Assembly (NCBI GenBank): GCA_021204905.1
Contig: JAJPYN010000018.1
Coordinates: 62,001 to 126,000, forward strand
DNA from: Prevotella sp.
GTDB taxonomy: Bacteria > Bacteroidota > Bacteroidia > Bacteroidales > Bacteroidaceae
Length of the DNA stretch: 64,000 nucleotides
Direction: 5' to 3'
Shown here: piece by piece, positions 1-8,258 of the stretch
How the letters are laid out: each line of letters starts with the position of its first letter
Numbering within the stretch: the first letter of the stretch is position 1
Program-made: the position numbers and the translations under genes
The notes under the pieces: generated by a model
Databases searched by the model: none
What the model saw: only the letters and a program-made list of their open reading frames with translations
Told to the model about the DNA's origin: nothing

Positions 1-489
1 ACGGCCGAGGAGCGCCGCGCCGTCAATTTCGACCACCCCAACGCGTTCGACTGGAAGTTGCTCATCAAGCATGTCAACGAGCTGCGCAACGGCCGCGCTG
101 TCGAGCAACCGACATATTCCTACATCCTGTCGAACCGCCTGCCCGAGACCGTCCATGTCGAGCCGCGACCGGTGATTATCCTCGAAGGCATCATGGTGCT
201 TCACGAGAAACGCCTGCGCGACATGATGGACCTTAAGATTTATGTCGACTGCGACTCCGACGAAAGGCTTATAAGAAACATCAAGCGCGACACCATCGAC
301 CGCGGACGAACGGTTACGATGGTGATGGACCGCTACCAGCAAGTGCTCAAACCCATGCACGAGCAGTTCATCGCGCCCACGAAGCGCTACGCCGACCTGA
401 TCATCCCCGAGGGCGGCAACAACGTCAAAGGCATCAAAATCCTCATCGAGTACGTCGAGACGCTAACGAACAAGCACGGCTTGCGCTAA
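1..489 (+). CDS. udk: Uridine kinase, 3' part only
   Basis: This is the C-terminal 162 residues of a uridine kinase; the start and the P-loop lie before the window. The frame is open from base 1 and ends with TAA. The visible part has the uridine-kinase pattern FDHPNAFDW near its start, the EGIMVL strand, the D-C-D-S-DERLIRNIKRD segment with the R-D-x-x-x-RGR lid (IDRGR), and the KRYADLIIPEGG tail, all typical of Udk. The enzyme phosphorylates uridine and cytidine to the monophosphates in pyrimidine salvage in the cytosol. It sits 81 bp before an operon that encodes a secreted nuclease, which fits a nucleoside-salvage neighbourhood, although co-transcription is not shown. Confidence 0.93.
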   Translation, partial: TAEERRAVNFDHPNAFDWKLLIKHVNELRNGRAVEQPTYSYILSNRLPETVHVEPRPVIILEGIMVLHEKRLRDMMDLKIYVDCDSDERLIRNIKRDTIDRGRTVTMVMDRYQQVLKPMHEQFIAPTKRYADLIIPEGGNNVKGIKILIEYVETLTNKHGLR

Positions 490-570
490 GGCTTTCGAAA
501 GGCATTCAAATTATTTCGAAAACGACAATAAATACTAATCAATCCAATTTTTAAACCTAACAGAAAAAGT

Positions 571-3174
571 ATGCAAAAAAAGCTTCAACTACTCTTGTTG
601 GCTCTGTGCGCTGCGACCGCAGCTATGGCGCAAGACACCGAGCCGTCTGCTTCTTCACAAGTAGTAAGACAACAGGGTGGGGCAACGGACATGCAGTTCA
701 CTTTCACGGAGAGCCAGCTCGGCGAAGACGATGATATGACGCAAAACGTGATACTCATCTCCTCGGCCAGCGACCTCTTCGCCAGCCAAGTGGGCTACGG
801 GTTCTCGGCAATGAGGTTCAGGTATCGCGCGCTTTCGCAAAAGTATAACGATATCTACATCAACGGTTTGCAGATGAACGACCTCGAATCCGGACAGTTC
901 CGCTACTCCCTCGTGGGCGGCCTGAACAACCAGACGCGCAGCATGGAGGCATCGTTGCCCTTCGAGGACAACCAATTCTCCGTGTCGGCGCTCGGCGGGT
1001 CGAACAACTACAACTTCCGCGCGGGCAGCATGCCGGTGGGACATCGCGCCTCCATCCTCGCAACAAACAGCAACTATGTGCTGCGCGGGATGTACACGTA
1101 CAGCAGCGGGTTCAACCAGAAAGGCTGGGCCTTCACCGGCAACCTCACCTACCGCTGGGCGCACCGCGGCTACGTGAAAGGCACCTTCTACAACGCCCTG
1201 TCGTATTTCCTCGGCGTGGAGAAGATTATCAACGAGAAGAACAACCTCTCCTTCGCCACATGGGGCAACCCCACCGAACGCTCCACGCAGGGCGCGGCCA
1301 CCGACGAGAGCTACTGGTTGGCCAACTCGAACTACTACAACCCCTACTGGGGCTATCAGGGCGGCAAAATCCGCAACTCGCGCGTGGTGAATGACTTCGC
1401 CCCGTCCGCACTCCTCACTTGGGACTTTAAGATCAGCGACAAGGCCAAGCTGACCACCACCTTCGGCGGGCACTACTCGATGTACAAGAGCACGAAGCTC
1501 AATTATAACAACTCCGACAACCCGCAGCCCGACTACTGGAAGAACCTGCCGTCGAGCTACTACGATGTCGAGGACCCGGAGTCGAACTCGGAGCAGGAAT
1601 ACGCCAGCTGGGTGAACGCCTACGAATACCTCACGGGCTCGGAGGCCAACCGCCAGATCAACTGGGACCGCCTGTATTACTCCAACACGCAAGCCAGCGC
1701 GCAAGGGGCCGACGCAATGTATTTCATCGAGGCCAAGCACAACGACGCGCTTAACCTGCAACTGAACAGCGTGCTCAACCTCGAGCTCGACCCGATGAAG
1801 CACCTCAATGTGGGCTTCGGGCTCGGCACCAACCGCGGCCGCCACTACCTGACGATGGAGGATATGCTCGGCGCAACGACGTTCCACAACCTGAACACCT
1901 ACGCCATCGGCACCTACGCGCCCACATCCGATGAGGTGCAGTACGACCTCGACAACCGCGACGCTGTGGTGAAAGAAGGCGATGTCTTCCGCTACGATTA
2001 CAACATTAACGTGAACAAAGGCACGCTCTGGGCTTCGTATGTGGCCAACGCGCGCAAGATTCATTTCACCATCGGCGGACGAACAAGCTATACCGACATG
2101 CAGCGCGACGGCAAGATGCGCAACGGCTTGGCGGCAAACAACTCCAAAGGCAAGTCCGGCGTGGCGCACTTCCTCGACGGCGGCGGCAGGGCTTCGATGT
2201 CGGTAAACCTCGGCCACGGCCACGCCTTCTCGCTCGGTGCGGGCTTCGAGACACGCGCCCCGCAAGCGTCCACAGCGTTCGCCGCACCGGAGATCAACAA
2301 CGATTTCGTTACCGGCCTGAGAAACGAAGAGGTGTTCTCCTCGCAGGTGAGCTACCAGCTGCGCACGGCGTGGGTCGACCTGAGCATCAACGGCTACTAT
2401 AACTATATGCAGCACGTTACCGAGTGGCAGAACTTCTATTTCGACGACATCAACTCGTTCTCCTACGTCAGCCTTACCAACATCCGCAAGGCCAACTACG
2501 GCGTGGAGCTCGGCGCAAGGGTGAAGATAACGTCGTGGCTCGACGCGAAAGCCTTCGGAACAATCTCCGAGGCGAAGTACCTCAACAACGCCAACGTGCG
2601 CTATCAGAACTCCACCAGCGCAGTGTATTATTCCGACATCGTGATGAACAAAAACATGCGCGAGAGCGGTACGCCGTTGACAGCAGCAAGCCTCGGCCTG
2701 AGCTTCCACAAGAGCGGCTGGTATGTAGAGCTCTACGGCAAGTATTACGACCGCATCTACCTGTCGTGGTCGCCCTGCCTGCGCTATACCGCAACGGGCA
2801 AGACCGTGGGTTGGTACGAGCAGACAACCGTCGACGAGAACGGCAATATCGTAACCGAGACCGATGTGCCCGAACAGTCGAAAGGCCACGGCGGCTTTAT
2901 GATGGACGGCAGCATCGGCCACAGCATCTACCTTAAAAACGGCAGCATGCTCTCCATCAACCTCTCCGTGACGAACATCCTTAACAACCGCAACATGGTT
3001 ACCGGCGGATACGAGCAAAGCCGCAGCGACTACACCTCCACGCGCGTTGTCAACGACGACGGCACCACCACCGCCACGATGAACAACGCCCGCATCTACC
3101 ACTTCTCTTCGAACCCGAAGAAGTACTACGCTTACGGCACTACCGGCATGCTGAACATAACTTACAGATTCTGA
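571..3174 (+). CDS. TonB-dependent-receptor-like outer membrane beta-barrel protein
   Basis: An 867-aa protein with a clear signal peptide (MQKKLQLLLLALCAATAAMA, then Q). The first part after the signal looks like a reduced plug domain (YNDIYINGLQMNDLESG resembles the plug's 'vlidG' segment). The rest is a long run of alternating aromatic/polar beta strands ending in MLNITYRF, with the C-terminal phenylalanine expected of outer-membrane barrels. I see no TonB box and no carboxypeptidase-like N-terminal extension, so this is an unusual receptor class. It heads a tightly packed operon with two lipoproteins, a nuclease and an OmpA protein (gaps of 5, 31, 9 and 15 bp). The inferred role is uptake or surface display linked to those lipoproteins; the substrate is unknown. 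Confidence 0.8.
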   Translation: MQKKLQLLLLALCAATAAMAQDTEPSASSQVVRQQGGATDMQFTFTESQLGEDDDMTQNVILISSASDLFASQVGYGFSAMRFRYRALSQKYNDIYINGLQMNDLESGQFRYSLVGGLNNQTRSMEASLPFEDNQFSVSALGGSNNYNFRAGSMPVGHRASILATNSNYVLRGMYTYSSGFNQKGWAFTGNLTYRWAHRGYVKGTFYNALSYFLGVEKIINEKNNLSFATWGNPTERSTQGAATDESYWLANSNYYNPYWGYQGGKIRNSRVVNDFAPSALLTWDFKISDKAKLTTTFGGHYSMYKSTKLNYNNSDNPQPDYWKNLPSSYYDVEDPESNSEQEYASWVNAYEYLTGSEANRQINWDRLYYSNTQASAQGADAMYFIEAKHNDALNLQLNSVLNLELDPMKHLNVGFGLGTNRGRHYLTMEDMLGATTFHNLNTYAIGTYAPTSDEVQYDLDNRDAVVKEGDVFRYDYNINVNKGTLWASYVANARKIHFTIGGRTSYTDMQRDGKMRNGLAANNSKGKSGVAHFLDGGGRASMSVNLGHGHAFSLGAGFETRAPQASTAFAAPEINNDFVTGLRNEEVFSSQVSYQLRTAWVDLSINGYYNYMQHVTEWQNFYFDDINSFSYVSLTNIRKANYGVELGARVKITSWLDAKAFGTISEAKYLNNANVRYQNSTSAVYYSDIVMNKNMRESGTPLTAASLGLSFHKSGWYVELYGKYYDRIYLSWSPCLRYTATGKTVGWYEQTTVDENGNIVTETDVPEQSKGHGGFMMDGSIGHSIYLKNGSMLSINLSVTNILNNRNMVTGGYEQSRSDYTSTRVVNDDGTTTATMNNARIYHFSSNPKKYYAYGTTGMLNITYRF

Positions 3175-3179
3175 CAACT

Positions 3180-4013
3180 ATGAAGAAGCTTCAATATATT
3201 TTATTCGCAGCGGCGGCCCTCCTCCTCGCCTCGTGCATGGACGACGGCTACCCCGACGTGGACACGAGCGTCTCGCCTTACGGGGACAACACCCTGACCG
3301 AGACCAATGTCATCACCATCGCCGAACTGAAAGATATGTACAAGACCTACGTTACAACCTCGTACACCTACACGCAGATCACCGACGACATCCAGATCAA
3401 AGGCTACGTTGTGGGCAACGACATCGAAGGCAATATCTACAACGAGATAGCTCTGCAAGACGAAACCGGCGCCATCATCATCGCCGTGCAGCAAGGCGGC
3501 ATGTTCGGCTATATGTCCGAAGGCGCGCAAGTCCTCGTCAGCCTGAAAGACCTGTACATCGGCAACTACGGCCGCCAACCCGAGATCGGCGTGCCTTACA
3601 CCAACTCGAGCGGATCCACCTATGTCAGCCGTATGCCCTCGTCGCTCTGGCAGAAGCACTTTAAGATCGTCGGCCACGACATCGACGCCATCCAGCCCAC
3701 CGAGTTCACCGTCTCCGACCTGAACAACTGGGACGGCTACACCGACGGCGGCAAACTCGGCATCTTGAAGAACGTCAGCATCCGCGGCGCCACCGACGAG
3801 ACAACATGGAGCGAGCCGTCAGGCACATCGTCGATCAGCCTCTATTTCAACGAGATCACCGGCAGCAACACGCTTGTCTACACCTCGCCCTACTGCGACT
3901 TCGCGGGCGTGAAAGTGCCCTCGGGCCAGTTCAACATCACCGGCATCTTCAAGAACTACAACGGCAAGTGCGAGATCATCATCCGCAAGATAGCCGACAT
4001 CGAAGAATTATAA
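3180..4013 (+). CDS. DUF5689-type lipoprotein
   Basis: A 277-aa predicted lipoprotein: signal peptide followed by the lipobox LLASC, with the cysteine near residue 19 followed by MDD, an acidic context that in Bacteroidetes often goes with surface export. The body (TITELK...YVVGNDIEGNIYNEIALQDETGAIIIAVQ) matches the OB-fold-like pattern of the DUF5689 family, which in this phylum is regularly encoded between a TonB-receptor-like gene and a nuclease gene. It starts 5 bp after the receptor stop. No catalytic motif is visible, so a binding role (perhaps of nucleic acid, as OB folds often do) is only an inference. Confidence 0.75.
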   Translation: MKKLQYILFAAAALLLASCMDDGYPDVDTSVSPYGDNTLTETNVITIAELKDMYKTYVTTSYTYTQITDDIQIKGYVVGNDIEGNIYNEIALQDETGAIIIAVQQGGMFGYMSEGAQVLVSLKDLYIGNYGRQPEIGVPYTNSSGSTYVSRMPSSLWQKHFKIVGHDIDAIQPTEFTVSDLNNWDGYTDGGKLGILKNVSIRGATDETTWSEPSGTSSISLYFNEITGSNTLVYTSPYCDFAGVKVPSGQFNITGIFKNYNGKCEIIIRKIADIEEL

Positions 4014-4044
4014 AAAAACTGACAACATAACACCGATAAAAACA

Positions 4045-5892
4045 ATGAAAAAGATATTATTTTATTCAGTGATAGCGTTCTTCTTCACGGCTCTCGCACT
4101 GACCAGCTGCGAAGATGTGCCCGCGCCCTACGACATCCCGACATCCGGCAGTAGCAGCACAGACACAAGCGACTATTATCTCAACGAGAAATTCACCAGC
4201 GGCTTCGGCACGTTCACCGTACAAACCGTAACGGGCACGCCGTGGATCATCGATTACTCCGTAGCAACAGGCACGGGCTACGACTCCTCAACAGGCGTAA
4301 CAACAGCCTCCGAGAGCTACCTCATCTCGCCCGCCGTCGACCTGTCCGCAGCCTCCGAGGTCTACCTGCAATTCGATTATATCTACCGCTACAACCGCAC
4401 CGGCACGGCCGATAAGGTGTACATCACTTCGAACTATACCGGCGACGCGACAACCACCTCTTGGGAGGACATCACCGGCACGCTCGTCGAGGGTTCCGAC
4501 TGGTCGACATTCTCCACCTATTCGGTGAACATCCCGTCGAAATACATCGGCCAGAGCGCCGTCGTCATCGCGCTTTATTTCTCGTGCACATCGTCAACAT
4601 CGGCAACATGGGAAGTTAAAAACCTGATTATGGCCGACGGCACAGCCACCGAGACTGACAACACCACCGAGCTGCCCGAAGGCCTCACCGGCAGCGGCAC
4701 CGCCGACGACCCGTACACCGTGGCCGACGCGCTGTCCATCATCACGGCGATGAGCTCGAGCGCAAGCACCGATTACATCTATGTGAAAGGTATCATCTCG
4801 TCCATCTCCGAAATCGACACCAGCTACGGCAATGCGACATATTACATCTCCGACGACGGCACAACCACCAACCAGCTCGAGATCTACCGCGGCTACGCCC
4901 TCGGCAACGTGAAGTTCACATCGCAGAGCGAGATAAAGGTGGGCGACGAGGTTGTCGTCTACGGACAGTTCCAAAACTACTACGGCGACACGCCCGAAGC
5001 GATGCAAGGCAACTATATCTATTCGCTCAACGGCGAGGGCGGCAGCAGCTCGTCAACAGGCAGCGCCTCGGGCAGCGGCACGCTCGACGACCCGTATAAC
5101 GTTACCGCGGCGATCAACCTTATCTCTGCGATGAGCTCGAGCGACGAGACAGACAATATCTATGTTGAAGGCATCGTCTCGCAAGTAACCGAGATCTCGA
5201 CAAGCTACGGCAACGGCACGTATTACATCTCCGACGACGGCACCACGTCGAACCAGCTGTGCATCTACCGCGGCTATTACCTCGACAACGCCAAGTTCAC
5301 CTCCACGACCGACCTCGAAGTGGGCGACAAGGTGGTTGTCTACGGCAAGTTCGTCAACTACTACGGCAACACGCCGGAGGGCGCTTCGGGCGAGACCTAC
5401 GTCTATTCGATTGAGAAAGGCGACGGCAGCGGCAGCTCAAGCAGCTCGAGCAGCGGCACAAGCGAGGGGCTGAGCATCAGCGGCGATGTGGTAACGCTCA
5501 CGAACACGGGCGTTACGGCAGGCACCGAGACGGCATATATCGACCTCGACCTCGGCATCGACAACGGCACGGCAGTAACAGGTCCGTATGAGCTCTCCGA
5601 CGGCAGCACCGTAACGTTTGCGAAAGGCACGGGCTCGAACGATCCGGCGTATTACACCGCGACGAAGGGCATCCGCGTTTATGCCTGCAACACGATAACG
5701 TTCAATTGCAGCAAGACCATCGCAAACATCGTCATGACCTGCGACACCTACAACGGCACAGTCGAGGTGGGCAACGACACGGCAACGGTAGAGTTCTCCT
5801 CCACAGGCGCGGTCTACTGCAACTATAACGCAGCGGGCAGCGGCGGCACACAGCTCCGCGTGCAAACCATCACCATCACTTACGCACAATAA
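4045..5892 (+). CDS. Lipoprotein with choice-of-anchor-J-like domain and duplicated OB-like module
   Basis: A 615-aa lipoprotein (lipobox ALTSC, then EDVPAPYDIP, a sequence common at the start of Bacteroidetes surface lipoproteins). Residues about 45-200 (FTSGFGTFTV...PWIIDYSV...YLQFDYIYRY) resemble the choice-of-anchor-J jellyroll. Then come two copies of a ~120-residue module at about residues 212-330 and 345-455, each running from SGTxDDPY through YISDDGTT and IYRGY to VVYG.F.NYYG.TPE. The copies are joined by Gly/Ser-rich linkers. The C-terminal ~140 residues form another beta-rich domain. Third gene of the operon, 9 bp before the nuclease. Function unknown; surface exposure and ligand binding are inferred. 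Confidence 0.72.
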   Translation: MKKILFYSVIAFFFTALALTSCEDVPAPYDIPTSGSSSTDTSDYYLNEKFTSGFGTFTVQTVTGTPWIIDYSVATGTGYDSSTGVTTASESYLISPAVDLSAASEVYLQFDYIYRYNRTGTADKVYITSNYTGDATTTSWEDITGTLVEGSDWSTFSTYSVNIPSKYIGQSAVVIALYFSCTSSTSATWEVKNLIMADGTATETDNTTELPEGLTGSGTADDPYTVADALSIITAMSSSASTDYIYVKGIISSISEIDTSYGNATYYISDDGTTTNQLEIYRGYALGNVKFTSQSEIKVGDEVVVYGQFQNYYGDTPEAMQGNYIYSLNGEGGSSSSTGSASGSGTLDDPYNVTAAINLISAMSSSDETDNIYVEGIVSQVTEISTSYGNGTYYISDDGTTSNQLCIYRGYYLDNAKFTSTTDLEVGDKVVVYGKFVNYYGNTPEGASGETYVYSIEKGDGSGSSSSSSSGTSEGLSISGDVVTLTNTGVTAGTETAYIDLDLGIDNGTAVTGPYELSDGSTVTFAKGTGSNDPAYYTATKGIRVYACNTITFNCSKTIANIVMTCDTYNGTVEVGNDTATVEFSSTGAVYCNYNAAGSGGTQLRVQTITITYAQ

Positions 5893-5901
5893 TTCATCGT
5901 T

Positions 5902-6861
5902 GTGAAAAAGCTTATCAACTATATTCGCTTCATACCGTTGGCATTGGCGGCAACGCTGATGCTGGCGGCGTGCGGCGATGACGACGATAACGGCACAAGT
6001 TCGGGTTCGGCTTCGACATCCGCAACCAACGTTAACGCCAATACGAAGAGCACGCCCGACTCGATTAAAGATGTTGTCAAGCGCATCGAAGTGCCGCACC
6101 TCGCCTCCGGGCAAATGCTCGTGCTGGTGAACAAGACCGACGAGTACGGCGTGAACTACATCGTCGAATGGGACTGCAACAAAAAGGCGCAACGCTGGTC
6201 GTGCTGGGAATGGGACGCAAGCAACTCCGTCTCCAACTGGAACCGCAACAACTGGTCGGGCGCGACATGGCAAGGCAAGACGTGGACAGGCGACCCCTTC
6301 CAAGAAGACGCCCGCATCCCCGAGCAATACCAATCCAAGCTGTCGGATTACAGCGGCAGCGGCTACAACCGCGGACATATCTGCGCCTCGGCCGACCGCC
6401 TGTGCAGTCAGGATGTCAACGGCCAGACGTTCTACCTCTCCAACATGCAACCGCAGGTGTACGGCTTCAACGCCGGCGTGTGGGAGAACATGGAGAGCCA
6501 AGTACGCAAATGGAACACCTCGTCGATGCGCGACACGCTGTGGGTGTGCAAAGGCGGCACGATAGGCGATGTCTACCTCGACGGCGAGGAGCAGACCGGC
6601 ATCATCGAACAGGTGAAGACACCCCTCATCGTACCGAAATATTTCTTCATGGCGCTCGTGGCGAAGAAGAACGGCGCGTATAAAGGCATCGCGTTCTGGG
6701 CCGAGCATAAGGTGAACGACGACGCGGCGCTGGCCAAATACGTCATCACCATCGACGAGCTTGAAGAGCGCACCGGCATCGATTTCTTCTGCAACCTGCC
6801 CGACAACATCGAAGAGAGCGTCGAATCGGTGTCCTCGCTCTCCACGTGGGGATTACAATGA
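5902..6861 (+). CDS. DNA/RNA non-specific endonuclease (NucA/NUC1 family) lipoprotein
   Basis: A 319-aa predicted lipoprotein nuclease. The GTG start at 5902 is chosen because it gives a normal signal peptide ending in LAAC (cysteine near residue 24). The beta-beta-alpha-metal nuclease signature is intact: YNRGHICAS with catalytic His159, and the metal-binding Asn181 in LSNMQPQ. The family cuts DNA and RNA without sequence specificity using Mg2+. The lipid anchor with the acidic GDDDD segment suggests it acts at the cell surface or in the periplasm. Its position between a lipoprotein with OB-like modules and an OmpA protein, behind a TonB-receptor-like gene, suggests a nucleic-acid scavenging operon. 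Confidence 0.88.
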   Translation: MKKLINYIRFIPLALAATLMLAACGDDDDNGTSSGSASTSATNVNANTKSTPDSIKDVVKRIEVPHLASGQMLVLVNKTDEYGVNYIVEWDCNKKAQRWSCWEWDASNSVSNWNRNNWSGATWQGKTWTGDPFQEDARIPEQYQSKLSDYSGSGYNRGHICASADRLCSQDVNGQTFYLSNMQPQVYGFNAGVWENMESQVRKWNTSSMRDTLWVCKGGTIGDVYLDGEEQTGIIEQVKTPLIVPKYFFMALVAKKNGAYKGIAFWAEHKVNDDAALAKYVITIDELEERTGIDFFCNLPDNIEESVESVSSLSTWGLQ

Positions 6862-6876
6862 CAAAACAAACCGACT

Positions 6877-8082
6877 ATGAGAACAATAATTTTATTAACA
6901 GCAATCGCCTTCTCCTTAGGGGTTAAGGCACAATCGGAACAACCGACCTTTGCCGGCGACAGCATAACCTTCACGCGGCATCACGCCCCGAGGCATCACG
7001 CTCCGCAACGCTTTGTCAAGACAGAGACGGGCGAGAAGGCGCTCATTGAGAGCAAGGCTTACGACAACTGGTACATCGGCGTCAACGGCGGCGCAGCGGT
7101 GAAGGCCGCGCACAACAAATGGATGAGCCACCTCATCGGTAACGCCGGCGTGCGCGTAGGGCGTTGGTTCACACCCGCCTTCGGTCTCGCCCTCGAGAGC
7201 AACGCTTACTTCTCCAGCCGTCCGTGGCCGTCGACGGGGACAGTGGTGCAATACCTCAACACCGACCTCGCCGCAACGATTAACATCTCCAACTGGTGGT
7301 TCGGTTACAACGGCGAGCCGCGCCTGTTCGAGGTCATCGCCGTGCCTGCAATAGGCATGGGCCACGTCTTCGGCACAAGTGCCAACATCGCGCACAACCT
7401 TAACGACATGACCGGCAAGATTGCCCTCGACTTTGCGTTTAACGTTGACAAAAAGAAGAGCCTGCAAGTGTATCTCGAACCCGCGATGCTTTACGCCATC
7501 TACGGCAACACGTCCGACGATACGCGCACGGGTCTGAACCTCAACCGCGGCCATTTCCAGCTTAATGCCGGCTTGGTTTATAAGTTCAAGAACACCAACG
7601 GCACCCACAACTTCCGCTATGCCGAGCCGCAGGTGGTGCGCGACGACAGCGAGATACGCCGTCTGAACCAACGCCTTGCCGACCTCGAGGCCGAGAACGA
7701 GCGGTTGAAGAACCAGCCGAAGCCGCAGCTCCAACCGCGCATCATCGAGCGCACGGAGACGGTGCATGTCGGCGTCGTGGCGTTCGCGCAAGGCCAGAGC
7801 TACATCGAGCAGTTGCAGTATGCGTCGATCAACAAGGCCGCGAAATATCTTGACGAGAACCCGAACGCGAAGGTAACGATCACGGGTTACGCCTCGACCG
7901 AGGGCAGCGACGAGCTCAACCAGAAGTTGTCCGAAGCGCGCGCCGAGGCCGTGAAGCATGCACTGATCACCAAGTTCGGCGTCGACCCGGAGCGCATAGA
8001 GATTGTTGGCGCCGGCGCCACCGACCAGTACTCCGACACGCTCGACTATAACCGCGTGGCAGTGTTCAACTTCTCCGAATAG
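6877..8082 (+). CDS. OmpA-family outer membrane protein
   Basis: A 401-aa protein with signal peptide (MRTIILLTAIAFSLGVKA). Residues about 55-245 form an N-terminal eight-strand-like barrel region. A short coiled coil follows (RRLNQRLADLEAENERLKNQ), then a C-terminal OmpA/MotB peptidoglycan-binding domain (about 285-398) with the usual ITGYASTEGS...N..LSEARAEAVK...GVDPERI pattern. It is the last gene of the operon starting at 571 and is followed by a strong hairpin terminator at 8153. OmpA proteins tie the outer membrane to peptidoglycan. A specific link to the nuclease genes upstream is only suggested by gene order. Confidence 0.88.
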   Translation: MRTIILLTAIAFSLGVKAQSEQPTFAGDSITFTRHHAPRHHAPQRFVKTETGEKALIESKAYDNWYIGVNGGAAVKAAHNKWMSHLIGNAGVRVGRWFTPAFGLALESNAYFSSRPWPSTGTVVQYLNTDLAATINISNWWFGYNGEPRLFEVIAVPAIGMGHVFGTSANIAHNLNDMTGKIALDFAFNVDKKKSLQVYLEPAMLYAIYGNTSDDTRTGLNLNRGHFQLNAGLVYKFKNTNGTHNFRYAEPQVVRDDSEIRRLNQRLADLEAENERLKNQPKPQLQPRIIERTETVHVGVVAFAQGQSYIEQLQYASINKAAKYLDENPNAKVTITGYASTEGSDELNQKLSEARAEAVKHALITKFGVDPERIEIVGAGATDQYSDTLDYNRVAVFNFSE

Positions 8083-8152
8083 CCCGCCGCGAAATAGCCC
8101 GCCCGCGATTTAAGCTCCGGGCAAAGCAAATATTCGCGAATTATAAACAACC

Positions 8153-8190
8153 AATAGCCGCAGGTACTTCCCGCTTGCGGCTATTATTTT
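8153..8190. terminator. Bidirectional hairpin terminator
   Basis: A perfect 10-bp inverted repeat, AATAGCCGCA (8153-8162) with TGCGGCTATT (8176-8185), is followed by a T-rich run on the + strand and preceded by A-rich sequence that gives a weaker T-run on the minus strand. It lies between the convergent ompA-like gene and thrC and can serve both. Confidence 0.8.
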
Positions 8191-8193
8191 GCT

Positions 8194-8258
8194 GTTTAAA
8201 CGTCGTTATAACACTGTTCAAACGCCGTTATAGCGCCCTTTTAATCCCGTTTAAACGC
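8194..8258. repeat. Degenerate tandem repeat at the end of thrC
   Basis: Copies of GTTTAAACG / GTTCAAACG occur at 8194, 8216 and 8250, with GTCGTTATA / GCCGTTATA after the first two (22-bp period). The copy at 8250 contains the stop codon of thrC, so the repeat appears to be built from the 3' tail of that gene. Confidence 0.65.

Noticed and set aside
655..3177. 840-codon open frame antisense to the receptor-like gene
   Set aside because: GC-rich codon use leaves the antisense frame open; no signal, domain or start context; the + strand frame is clearly a secreted barrel.
5437..6708. 423-codon antisense open frame across the lipoprotein and nuclease genes
   Set aside because: Shadow of two well-supported genes; low-complexity Ala/Arg/Val-rich translation.
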